Source: Membranipora membranacea (Eukaryota > Bryozoa > Gymnolaemata > Cheilostomatida > Membraniporidae). From it: DNA of 64,000 bases. The notes beneath the pieces are model-generated. The model had not been told where the DNA came from. It saw nothing but the letters and a program-made list of their open reading frames with translations, and made no database searches. Location: positions 32,240,001 to 32,304,000 of the forward strand of contig OU612065.1 in assembly GCA_914767715.1 (NCBI GenBank). The letters run 5' to 3'. The position numbers were made by a program, and so were the translations under genes. The stretch's first letter is position 1. Every line of letters begins with the position of its first letter. Positions 12,434 through 23,362 of this stretch are shown piece by piece.

Positions 12434-12830
12434 CAGGGGCGTATATTCTAAAAAATTTCACTCACTGACTTTTCAGAGATGAGCATAATAATCGGGCGCA
12501 GCCCGATCCACACGCCGTAGGCGTGGCGGGGAGGGTGTGGGAGGGGCGCTTAAGCGCCCTCCGACCACGGAAATTTTTGCATATCGGTAGCAAAATAGTG
12601 CAAGCAGAGAGGTATTTCAATAGCTCACTGAGCTGTTGGGTACTTTCAGAAAACAACTCAATAGCAGTAGAAGATTGCGGTAAAAATGCTCCAGTTATAA
12701 AGCACCCATTTGAAAAAAAACTGTCCTCAACAATCTTATTAACAGTGATTATTAGGCGAACGCTCTACACACTGAGCTATTCAGCCACTCACGGAAATCT
12801 GTGGGCCGTGAGTGCTAATATACGCCACTG
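12434..12830. mobile_element. hAT-type MITE with three GC-rich hairpins
   Basis: Terminal inverted repeats CAGGGGCGTATATT (left) and AATATACGCCACTG (right) are flanked by a perfect 8-bp target-site duplication GTCTGTAG at 12426-12433 and 12831-12838. An 8-bp duplication with CAG-starting ends is the hAT signature. Inside, at about 12495-12560, three short palindromes follow one another (CGGGCGCAGCCCG, CCACGCCGTAGGCGTGG, GGGCGCTTAAGCGCCC). On the minus strand near 12760-12785 there is an A-box-like ATAGCTCAG followed by TAGAGCG. No transposase is present. Open frames at 12462-12656 and 12523-12906 lie inside it and are not genes. Confidence 0.85.
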
Positions 12831-13214
12831 GTCTGTAGGTAGCATTCGGATGAAATTGAATGGAAGTTTAGCATTAAATGTTATAGTCCAGAAGACACCT
12901 AGCTAAATGTGCTAAAAAAATGTGTCTATTTTAATGGAAGCGGGGCAACATTTAATAGATTATTTCTAGATATTTCAATTTTCTCATTCCTACACCTCTC
13001 AGTAATTATGGGTTGCAGTCAAGAATAAGTCATAATTGTAACTTGTCTCTTAACATTTCACCGCACAGTAAAATTTACAATCTTGCTCCAATTCCCTTTA
13101 AACTGAGCCGAGAAATAGATTAAATGGAAATATTTTGGTATTCTGAAGCAAAATAACAGGTTTCCATGGGTAATTATTAAGACTTATCTCCTCCTATTTT
13201 TTTCAGTTTAAAAC

Positions 13215-13555
13215 TGATTTTTTTCTCATGTCAATTATTGCTGCCTAATCAATCAACGGGCTGCAACTTCATCATTTGATTCAGGTATTTATTTGCACAA
13301 CACATCAAAACATTCCAGTAAAAGGTCATCATTTTTGAACAAAAATTATTCTGAGTAAGGTATTTTGGCGAAGAATAGGACGCCGACATTTTGGTGAATA
13401 CTGATTCACCCCAGCTGTGACAAATTAAATCTTAGTGATTGTTAGTCACTGGCTTCAAGATTGGTCTCCAAACGCAACTGTTGATCTCTAGATCGTGGGG
13501 ATGATCAGCCTTCAAACAGGATGAGCGTTGGTCTCCAAATCGTTCAATAAGGGTC
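13215..13555 (+). repeat. Direct repeat, copy 1 (about 340 bp)
   Basis: This is nearly identical to 13925-14262 in the same orientation, starting at TTTTCTCATGTCAATTATTG and ending after TCAGCCTTCAAACAGGAT. There is no ORF. The second copy follows the 265-bp dispersed repeat immediately. Confidence 0.8.
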
Positions 13556-13664
13556 TTTCACTCCACATGGTGTCCCAATGACACTCTTTCCACTCTATCT
13601 ACAACTATACAAAACAAAGTGTGAGTACAGACATGTAGGGTGGTAAACGGGGAGGCTGGAGGGT

Positions 13665-13935
13665 TTTTCAATATTCTGAGCTCCACTGTCACTTGGTCAG
13701 AGGTAAAGCAATGAAAGGAAGGTAATGACCTTTGCACCTCAATATGTATGTAGTTGGTTAGCCAATCAGGACCACATACCAGACTTCAAAGTAGGTTTTT
13801 AGACATTAGTCTACATGGACTGTGCTCCATTACAGACACGCATATCAGGAGAGGGGGCCTGTGAATCAAGGAGGGCCAACTCCAAAATATACAACAATTT
13901 AAATCTAAAAAATCCATTTTGCAAAATGTTAATTT
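13665..13935 (+). repeat. Dispersed 265-bp repeat, copy 1 of 3
   Basis: The block starts at TATTCTGAGCTCCACTGTCA and ends near CATTTTGCAAAATGTTAATT. It recurs at 22345-22610 and 32908-33178 with over 90% similarity by eye. No terminal inverted repeat, ORF or tRNA promoter was found, so the class is unknown. Confidence 0.8.
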
Positions 13936-14262
13936 TTTCTCATGTCAATTATTGCTGCCTAATCAATCAATGGGCTGCAACTTCATCATTTGATTCAGGT
14001 ATTTATTTGTACAACACATCAAAACATTCCAGTAAAAGGTCATCATTTTTGAATAAAAATAATTCTGAGTAAGGTATTTTGGCGAAGAATAGGACGCCGA
14101 CATTTTGGTGAATACCGATTCACCCCAGCTGTGACAAATTAAATCTTAGTGATTGTTAGTCACTGGCTTCAAGACTGGTCTCCAAACGCAACTGTTGATC
14201 TCTAGATCGTGGGGATGATCAGCCTTCAAACAGGATAAGTAGTAGTCTCTAAATCATTTAAA
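13925..14262 (+). repeat. Direct repeat, copy 2
   Basis: This is the second copy of 13215-13555, about 710 bp downstream. The two copies bracket the 265-bp repeat and about 110 bp of unique sequence, so the whole looks like a duplicated junction or a degraded composite element. Confidence 0.75.
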
Positions 14263-14264
14263 TG

Positions 14265-16904
14265 AATCTGACTTCCAAATGGTGTCACAAGAGACTTTAC
14301 TAGGGGAAAATCCGGCCATAAAATCTCAGGCAATTTTTAGTGGTAACGAAGAAATTTCCTTCGATTTTCCCCCATAACTTTGCGCTATGTCACAGTGGTC
14401 TTGATAAGTTTCCGTTAGTTTTCAACGTTATATCATCTTTTGTCACCAACAAATTGTGCCAGTCAAAACCAATGTCGTACTGGAAAGTAACCAGCTTCCT
14501 AGAGTGGAAATCCTTTGGCTTAAATGGTCTTTTTGGGCCAAAGTTTACTGACTAAGAAAACCGGACCAGCCAATTTGAGGTGGTGAAAGTTTCAAAATTT
14601 TCCAACAGATATTCTGTTAGATGAACAACCTTGTCTGTTGAATCATCGATAGGCACGACATGATGCCATAGTCAGCCACTTTTGTTTGAAAGCTAAAGTG
14701 CATGCTGTTTCGATGAAATGTCTTGATCTTTCATGTAAATGTCAACTTAGACACAATAGTCGATTTTTATAAATTGTCAAATTTGACATCAAAATACAGG
14801 CACTCTGGTTTGTAGTGGCAATTGCCCCATCTAGCGAGAGGAATTCATGGTTCAGTATCATGGTGTACAAAACAAAACACATCCCAAGTGGGTTTGTTGG
14901 GTGAAGAGTAGAAATAAATTTTTTGTCTTCTTATTCAATGGCACAATTGACTCCTCGTATTCCCTCAAATTGAGACAAGGACTGTGTGCATGTGTTTAAC
15001 TTTATAATTTCATCACTGTGAAAACGGCATTGTGGGAAACTTGATTGTCAAATAACATGATCATGTACGTAATCTCAATATCTCAATACTTTTGATCTCA
15101 CAGGGAGATCAAAATCATTTCGAAGCATATGACTAGAGGTTGATGTAACTTTATATTTCAATTGTACCATCCAGTATGTTAATGATGGGAGCGGTTGAAC
15201 AGTACTTAGCTTTATTTGTGAGTGCTGATTGTCATGTGCAGCTCCAGGAAGAATATCCTACGCTTTCTGTCCTGGTCAATCAGTGGAATGAAATAACAAA
15301 TCAACTATAGTCCATCTTATTGCAAAGATATCTCTGTGCTTCTGTCAAATAAACAGGAAAGGCAGTAAAATGTGTACAATACAGTTGTTTTCCAGGACAA
15401 AATCTAAACAAGGAGTTCAAGTCTGTAGTTGTGCTCCCTGGTAACTGAGAAAATTGAAAAACCGTAGTCTGTGCATGAAATCCTATGCCCAGCTTTTCAA
15501 TCGCATATAATGAAAGGAAATCAGATTTCCAAAGCGTATACACACTTAAGAACAATTTGCAATATCATCTTATCGAATTACTATCCACATTGCTATGTTG
15601 GTTTGCAGTGAGAACATCACGAGCTCACTCCTCTGTCTGTATAAAGATGCCAGCGATTCTGGCCTTTCACCTTTCTCCTCAATCAGTTCCCTGTTGGTGT
15701 GCATTACGCAATACAAATTTTAACATAATTTGTAAAGGCTTTTTTTTGCTTCTTCTTTAGTACATCCTTGATTAAAATCACGTTACCAGGAAAGGACCCG
15801 ATATTTTATGCTCATAGGCACTTTACCTTGAATCTGTACTGATCCAAAAATATAAATTATTCAAATCACCGGCTGTCAAAGTCTAAAACAATATACTAAC
15901 ATATGGAGTACAATTCAAAGACTTGACAGGTAAAAATTAAGATTTTCGCAGTACATGTGATGAAAAGCATCCTGCAATTGTGTCTTTCATTACATTTCGA
16001 CACTTAATGCAGTCAGCAAAAATTTTGGATCTGGGGTCAAATGCTATCAGCAATCAACCTGACTCAAAACATTTATCTGGTTTTTCAACCTTTGGACTGG
16101 TTTTGTGATGATGACCCATCTTGGCAAAGCAAATATATACTTCCGCTTGAAAAACTTAGGCTAAACGCCACAGTTTGCATCAACGGCGAAAATTGTTCAC
16201 TACCACTGCCATTTGTGCCCAGAATTAGTTTCTCAGACGCCATTCCATGCAAAAATTTATTTCATGTACCATTGTTAATGACCACCTTAATGTTAATTGT
16301 TAATGTACCATCTTAATGATCTACTTCTGCAAGGAATCCAAACATCACGCAATAAGCCTTAAATTCCATAAACATTGGAAACCCATGAGAGCTGGCCAAT
16401 AACGATAAAATATTGCTACAAAATCCCTTTTAAACGTACATGGTCAGTGGCAATTACATGGTACACATTCATTTGTGTAGGATATGGCAAACTTTCGCAC
16501 CAACTTTGCACCGGGAAGGCTATCGTACTTGGCAAGCTATTGTACCTAGCAAAGCTTTCGAACCTGACACACTTTTTTTTCCAACTCGGCAAACTTATCA
16601 GCTTTGATCAAAACTCCAATGGCTTGCTGATGCTAAAATTTGTAAATGACACCTGCTCCACAGATTCTCCTCTATTATACTTCCAATTGTTTGCAATGGT
16701 GGTGACTTAACTTCAAATTGGCCAGTTTTTTTCACATCCTATCAAATTTTGTTTTTGTTCTAAAGTATGGCTCTTTGCGCCAGCTTCATAGCTTTCATGA
16801 GCTGTTTTGTTAGGCTCAGGTAATTCTATACCTTTGAACCGAAAGCCTTCCAACTCAATTTATTTTAGTGTTTAGCAAGCTACACAGGTCTCGCTTAACA
16901 GCAT
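14265..16904. other. No gene recognised
   Basis: Only short open frames occur (for example 14340-14555, 16041-16316 and 16375-16710), with no domain, splice or codon pattern that supports them. The stretch at about 16765-16890 resembles 19050-19170 in direct orientation, which suggests a shared repeat. Confidence 0.4.
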
Positions 16905-18760
16905 AAACAACTAGGTGGATCAATTTTATTCATGCATCAAATTATTCTCTGATTCTTCAGCTCCGTAATGATGTGCTTCTTTAGAAAATTGGTCCGCTCT
17001 TAGTGCATTTTATATCTATCGCAGTAGAGGCCTTCCCGAAAACGCTCACATCAAGCCAGGCTAACGTTTTGTGACGTCAGAGAGCTGTTTGAGTGATCAG
17101 CCTATTGTAAAATCAAAACAAACAGAGCTATCTTGTATTCAATACAGCAGAAAATCCATGGTGCTGATTTTCATTTTCCACCATGAGCCTATGCACCCAC
17201 ATCACAATTGCAATTGCTCATGGAAGGGCACTGGCATCCCCATCCCCAAATTTGAGATATGATGGTCTAAAAAGTCAGCTTATTTGTGTGATTTCTGCAA
17301 TTGTAGGTCAACACAGAGCACCAAACTAAGGCTATAAGTGTAGTAAGGTATTCTATGAATGGCCCCCATTGAATACAATACTCCACTGAGATCCACTGGC
17401 TAAGTAAACAAACTTGGAATTTTGTATTACAACAAGCACGGCGGTGTGTGTGTGTTCGATTGAGAATAAATGACATGTACTATAAACTGAGGTAAGACGC
17501 AGGTCAGATAATAAAATAATCCAGCGATAGCTGAGTCATCGGCTGCACGATGTTAGTGAAAATTAGGCGAACGGAAAGGAGATCAAGACATTAACTGTGT
17601 TACTGTTCTCATATTCTTGAAACTGACCAGCTTATAGTATGCCTTATGTATAATTATGTGAACTTGACTAAAAACTTTCGGTGAGGACCTGCTGATGCCA
17701 TCCATTGTATATTTATTATTGGAGATTTTAATTGATAAAACTTTATCAGCAGACAAAAATTCTATGTGATGATAAAATTCTAAATAATGTGCTGGGTAGA
17801 TGGCGAGCCGAGGTAAATCCGAAAAATACTGTGCTGCGGCTAACTGTGACAAAGATTCTTGATTTTTTGTTAAAAATGGCCAGAACACAAAACATCAACC
17901 AAGACACAAATTTTTGCTGGTTATGTAAGTCAAAATCTATTTGCCATCAATTATTGTAATGCCCATTGGAATATTATTGTCTTTCTGCTTGAGAAACAAG
18001 CCTACCTCTGCATGCATATCCTCCACGGTCAGTTCTTGTGAAGAAACATATTCCTTCACCATCAGTTGCCTGCCCTATTCCCCTAGAATGGCCCCAGAAG
18101 CTTCATTTTCTGAATCAACAGATTTGTCACTTAGATAACACCAGTTATCTGACGACATTATTGCCATCGAAATATTTTGCCCAAAACTAAGGATCGTAAA
18201 TTTAATAACGTGTGTTGAATAATGTTAGACAAATTGATGTCGCTAATAAACTAACTCTGGCTATGTGAATTGGGGCTTGTATCATTCTATGGTCATGGAT
18301 GTTTATACGATGAGCATATATCCTTACTCTGTGAGCATATTTTGCAGTCATCGATGAGGTAATTTATTATGAGCCGCAATAATGTTTGTTTTGACAGCAA
18401 TGTGATATTTTATGTGGGGGAGAGCCTTGTCAAAGATTATAAAACATTGGCCATGTAGACATAACCTCATCCACTAGGATACTGTGTGTAGTCAACAAAG
18501 ATGTTGATGCGTGACCTATTTAGCTAAAGTTGTTGAGGAATTTCTATCAACACAGCGCACTAACAGCTCTGTGACGTCAAATATCACACCCTTTTCAGGG
18601 TTAATTTTATGCGAGCGTTTTTAGGAAGGCCTCTACTGCGATAGATATATAATGCACTTAGAGTGGACCAATTTTTTAAAGAAGCATATCATTACGGAGG
18701 TGAAGAATCAGAGAATAATGTGATGCATAAGTAATATTGAGCCACCTAGTGGTTTAACAA
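16905..18760. mobile_element. TIR DNA transposon (about 1.85 kb) with a THAP-like remnant
   Basis: Long terminal inverted repeats of about 180 bp run from 16905-17090 (ACTAGGTGG...) and, inverted, from 18556-18760 (...CCACCTAGT). Conserved stretches are GCAGTAGAGGCCTTCC and the internal TGACGTCA. At 17800 a plus-strand ATG opens MASRGKSEKYCAAANCDKDS and then hits a stop. This short peptide has the C-X4-C start typical of THAP zinc fingers in P-element-like transposases. The match is short and the rest of the element is not coding. I could not define a target-site duplication. Confidence 0.6.
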
Positions 18761-18769
18761 CCAAAATCC

Positions 18770-19270
18770 AAATTAAAGGCGGGCCAATGAATGCAACAAT
18801 TGGACAAATGATCTAAACTTTGTTTGGAAGATCACCTATACAGTAAAACTATAGAACTCTGCATGCGATAACACTATGTTCGCTTGTAAAGAGAATAAAC
18901 AGCACTTATGCTTATGCTATCGAGAATTTATGTGCTGGCCCCTAGATATTTTGTAACCAGCGGAAAAAGGGGGGAATGTGCCATTCCATAGTTCATTTGG
19001 TCTGCATGCTATCACACTAGGTTTGCTTGTACAGAGGATAGAAAAATCTTATGCTACAGGGATCTTTGAGCCAATTTCATAGCTTACACAAGTTGTTTAA
19101 CAAGCTTAGGTAGTTCTATCTTCAAACCGAAAGCCTTTCAACTCAATCTAGCAAGCTATACAGGTCTCGCTTGAAAGCTCAGGTACAAACATCCAAGTTC
19201 ATAGCAGGCCAATGTATGCAACAAATGGACAAATCTTCCAAATGATCTAAACTTTGTTGGGAGGATCACT
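18770..19270 (+). repeat. Degenerate direct-repeat cluster
   Basis: Blocks recur in direct orientation. ATGATCTAAACTTTGTT occurs at about 18808 and 19238. CTGCATGCGATAACACTATG at about 18861 matches CTGCATGCTATCACACTAGG at about 19003. The segment 19050-19170 also resembles 16765-16890. There is no ORF. It is probably old transposon sequence next to the TIR element. Confidence 0.5.
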
Positions 19271-19748
19271 TAAACATGGCTGTAAAAAGTAGCAATACAT
19301 GATATTTAACTTAGCTTTGTTGTGTTCCTTTGTAAATGTTCATATCTTGCCTCAATCGTCTGTTTGCGGCCTTGTTTGCAGCCCCAGTTGCCTATAGCAT
19401 TACGTCCTGTCATACAATTATCATAGCCTCCATCACCATATACCAGTGCTGTCAAACTCTTGCGTCGTCCTGGTTGACACACACCAAGTCAACAGGCTGT
19501 CAATTGAGCTGAAATAAAAACTGGAAAGCAGCAGCAAAGCATCCACTTTTGGTGGTGACAATAAATTGGAAGCTTGAGAAAATGATGAATATAAGCCTAT
19601 TGTGTTCATGTATTATCAGCCACCGGGTAACGCAGACAAATTAGCCGATTGTGGTTGTAATGAAGAATCCTCCGAATGCTAATGTAATGCAACTAAACAC
19701 GGATATTCATAATAGAGACCGCAGGGGTATTTTTTTTGCCCAGGCATA

Positions 19749-21665
19749 GGGGAAGGCGGGGTACGTTGAGCCAGTTTTTACATATTGGATTGTAACATGC
19801 AGTTAAATTGTGCCAGATTGACAAGAATTGGTACTGAAATTGGTCTTCATGTCTTCTATCAACATGAGTGAGGTCAGAAACCTATTGCAGCAGGAAAAGG
19901 AAATATTGCTGTTTCAAAAAAGATCGGGAAGCGGCTCAACGTGCCCCAAGCACGGGGCACGTTGAGCCGGGTCCGCCTTTTGTATGGGGCACGTTGAGCC
20001 ACTCTGTTATGGTCATCTCTTTGCTGGTCATAACTTTTTAATTCATTGCAACCATAAGAAATAAAAAAAAACCTAATTCATTGAAACAGCACACTTTTTT
20101 TCACTCAATTGGACTATAAAATAGGATTCGCAGCACAAAATAAATCTCTGAAACATTTGCGGTATAGGAAATCTTGCACAAGGCAAACTTGATGATAAGT
20201 GATGGAAAAGTGAACTCAAGATTAATTGCTAATTTCATTAAAGATACATCAATTCCAATGTTTTTGTTTTTGTGTACATATACTTCATATACACTTTCAT
20301 CATATAACATTCATATACTCAATGGCATGGCTCAACGTGCCCCAACGGGCATGGATCAACGTGCCCCAACAGCCTGTTTTTCACTTTCAACTCGAGTTAA
20401 ACAAAATCTCTCCATCAGAGATAAGTTTAGATTATGTGAAATTGAGGCTAAATATGATGTTATCGCATAATAAAAGTTGTAATTCCTCAGTCATGCCTGT
20501 ATTGGGATGTTTTCTTGAACTGCAAAATTAATTAGCCTATTCATGAATTATCGAATTATTATTATCTCCTGTGTGGTTATGCAGCAACCTGCTGGTGTGA
20601 ATTGTCAAGTGTCTTGTCAGTATTAATTAAAAATTTGACAAATTGTTCAAATTTGTGGCATCAGGTCAGGTCAGGTCATGTCGCCAGCAAAACCATGAGG
20701 CCAAATTTGTTGTGACCTCATTCAGATTACTGCAGAATTCATATTATCATTGCCTTAGTCATGTTGTCATTACCTTAGAAAAGCAAGTAGAAGCAGGACG
20801 CATTTTCTCTCTGCACATTTAATCAGAAAAATGTAGCCGGAGTTTTATTTACAAAGTTATCGGCTATCAATTCATCTTCACTACAATACTAACTTTTCAA
20901 GAGGACATGTAAGTTTAATGTTTTATTATACTTGTTTTACTATTATTACCTATGTATTATTGTAATCATTTTTGTAAGAAAAGGCGACTGCAATTAATTG
21001 TGACAATTTTCTTTACTTCTTTTACGTTACTTTTCACTGTAGAAACCTGATGGATCAACTAGTATTAGATCGATACACACCTATTAGATCGAGAAGTGAC
21101 CTAACCAGTCACCATTTGTAAGTTGAATAAAGTATTAAGAATTAATTAAGTAACATTTTTATCGTAACAGTGTAATTATCACCCCTTCTATCATAGGTTA
21201 ATTAATGCTGCTAAAGGATGCAATGTTTGTGGAGTATTTTTTGCCTGATTGGTTGGTTAAATTGTTATTCAATTCTGAGAATTTTCTTCATGGCATTTTT
21301 GTGGCTTTTATTTTGTCAATTTTTATGTACTTTCTTTGATTGCTGTATTTACCTATGTTTCAGGGTACAATAAATAAATAAATAAAATGATTCGTTGCCA
21401 AACTTCTCGATCCGATACAATGCCTTGTTGGGAAAAGATGACATTTCCGTCAATTAGCGCATTTTTTACTTTTTGCGCTAAAAACGATGAAAAACTAATT
21501 AATTTTCTTTCCTTAGCAGCTATATTTACTTTTGTCTGCTCAAAAAGGGTGCCTTTGAGCACATGACCTCTGGTGGGGGGGGGGGGGGGAAACTCAAAAC
21601 ATAAAATGGTGTTTGAAGTGGGGTGGATCAACGTGCCCCATGGCTCAACGTGCCCCGCCTTCCCC
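19749..21665. mobile_element. 1.9-kb TIR element with arrayed 15-bp motif GGGGCACGTTGAGCC
   Basis: The ends are GGGGAAGGCGGGGTACG at left and the inverted form CGTGCCCCGCCTTCCCC at right, flanked by TA on both sides (19747-19748 and 21666-21667). This is consistent with a 2-bp TA target duplication. The motif GGGGCACGTTGAGCC or a near form occurs eight times in both orientations, near 19758, 19927, 19943, 19984, 20330, 20352, 21627 and 21643. Several copies are paired as local palindromes. No transposase ORF was found. A possible small spliced unit lies inside: a donor at about 20909, an exon at about 21044-21110 and an acceptor at 21362. A poly-G run sits at about 21575-21590. Confidence 0.75.
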
Positions 21666-21667
21666 TA

Positions 21668-22134
21668 CCACATACCATGTTTGCTTTGAGACTAGCATCC
21701 AGACAACGTGTAGATCCCAAATCACTAACAAGCAGCATTCTAACAGCTTTGTCTGTGCATCATTTTTTTCCCCACCCACAGACCCTGTAGATCCCTACAC
21801 TTGTGTCCATGATTTGCCTTCATGCACTATAAATCTGGTTTCTAAGCCTCTCATCTTAAAATGCATCAATGCCCGGCCCCGGCCGCCAAGTTATCAACAT
21901 TTTCATGCTGGCCCTTTTCGTTGCTGGTACACGGGACTTAATCCCTGGCTTTCAAACCGACTTCCGTCAAATCCGTTAGCTGGTACCCAGGACTTCTTAG
22001 CATTTGTGATAATAAGGTGTGTTCATGCCATCACCACTCATTTTGGTCAACAGCTGGAGGAGGAGGGAGTAGCATCAGATATGGGTATATACTGCGTTTG
22101 CAGGTCCTATTATGATGTTCCAGAAGAGAAGTGA
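21668..22134 (+). other. Open frame of unknown meaning
   Basis: An open frame of 173 codons starts inside the right end of the preceding transposon (21613) and runs to a TGA at 22132-22134. The part beyond the transposon is cysteine- and proline-rich, but I recognise no domain, signal peptide or splice structure. Its start lies in transposon sequence, so it may be chance. Confidence 0.15.
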
Positions 22135-22344
22135 TATAATTTAGATTTGACAGATGATGTTCGAGAATCAGTCAAATTCCAATGTTCAATGATTTTAAAA
22201 TGAACCCAGTCAGTGTGTCAGTCTTCTTTCCTCTAAGTGCCTTTATTTAGGCCACTACCATAGCCATTGCTTAGCTCAACGTAGTAAAACTCTCAATAAA
22301 CAAATAAGTCATGGTTTAGCCAAGAGTTATGTCATACTTACATT

Positions 22345-22610
22345 TTTCAATATTCTGAGCTCCACTGTCACTTGGTCAGAGGTAAAGCAATGAAAGGAAG
22401 GTAATGACCTTTGCACCTCAATATGTATGTAGTTGGTTAGCCAATCAGGACCACATACCAGACTTCAAGGTAGGTTTTTAGACATTAGTCTACATGGACT
22501 GTGCTCCATTACAGACACGCATATCAGGAGGGGGGCCTGTGAATCAAGGAGGGCCAACTCCAAAATATACAACAATTTAAATCTAAAAAATCCATTTTGC
22601 ATATGTTAAT
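22345..22610 (+). repeat. Dispersed 265-bp repeat, copy 2 of 3
   Basis: Same block as 13665-13935, from TATTCTGAGCTCCACTGTCA to CCATTTTGCATATGTTAATT. Similarity stops just before the target duplication of the hAT MITE at 22623. Confidence 0.8.
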
Positions 22611-22622
22611 TTCTCTCCAACA

Positions 22623-23354
22623 CAGTGGTGTTGTGATGCCCCAACGATCCCCAACGTTGTTGGGGTAAGAATTTTTCCCATTGTTTTTACCCCAACGGTT
22701 GTTGGGGTAAGAAAAGATTTCGTCAGTTTAAATGAAAAATCAATAAAAGACTTTAGACTGGAATTCAATCAAACAATTTGGAGTTAGCTACTCAGATTAG
22801 GTGTTTTGGACAAACAACTCCAAGCAATAACAAACTTAAACTCATCAGCCTATCAAAACGCAAGCACATTGGTCATTCTAAGCAGAAATGAGTAGATAAC
22901 GGTCCAGTTGTTTTGAAGAATTAAGTCTGAAGATGGGAGCTTTAAAATTGAAGATTGCTCTATTTTCTCTGAAGAAATTGAAGACAGCTTTGTGTGCAGG
23001 GAGCCCCCTAACTACTAACTAAACTCGTCATAATGCATCCTTAATGGATAATGTAATTCAATACGGATGGGCTTGAATAATTTCATCTACATATCATAAT
23101 TCTGAGGTGAGTTGTAATTGTTATATTTTCTCTAGTAGGCCTACTCCAAAACCCTTACATTAGAAGTGGTTACTGTGTGTTATTGTATTATAGTACATAT
23201 TCATCATACTGCACATAAATGGATATCTGTACTGAAATGTTAATGAAGTGTTAAACAGGTAACATTATATCTAGAGCTTCGCGTTACGTGTCTCAATACG
23301 TAGTCAGAGTTTGAGGATAGTTGGGGTAAGGATTTTGGTATCACAACACCACTG
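22623..23354. mobile_element. hAT-type non-autonomous transposon, 732 bp
   Basis: Terminal inverted repeats CAGTGGTGTTGTGATGCC and GGTATCACAACACCACTG (18 bp, one mismatch) are flanked by a perfect 8-bp duplication CTCCAACA at 22615-22622 and 23355-23362. Subterminal copies of TTGTTGGGGTAAGAA and its inverse look like transposase-binding repeats. Part of the interior (about 22740-23005) recurs, inverted, at 48197-48475 and 44283-44336. No ORF is present. Confidence 0.88.
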
Positions 23355-23362
23355 CTCCAACA

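Noticed and set aside
12462-12906. Overlapping ORFs of 64 and 127 codons
   Set aside because: They lie within or across a well-bounded hAT MITE, and the GC-rich hairpins explain the open frames.
21613-22134. A 173-codon plus-strand gene
   Set aside because: It starts inside transposon terminal repeats and has no recognisable domain, signal peptide or intron structure. It is kept only as a low-confidence open frame.
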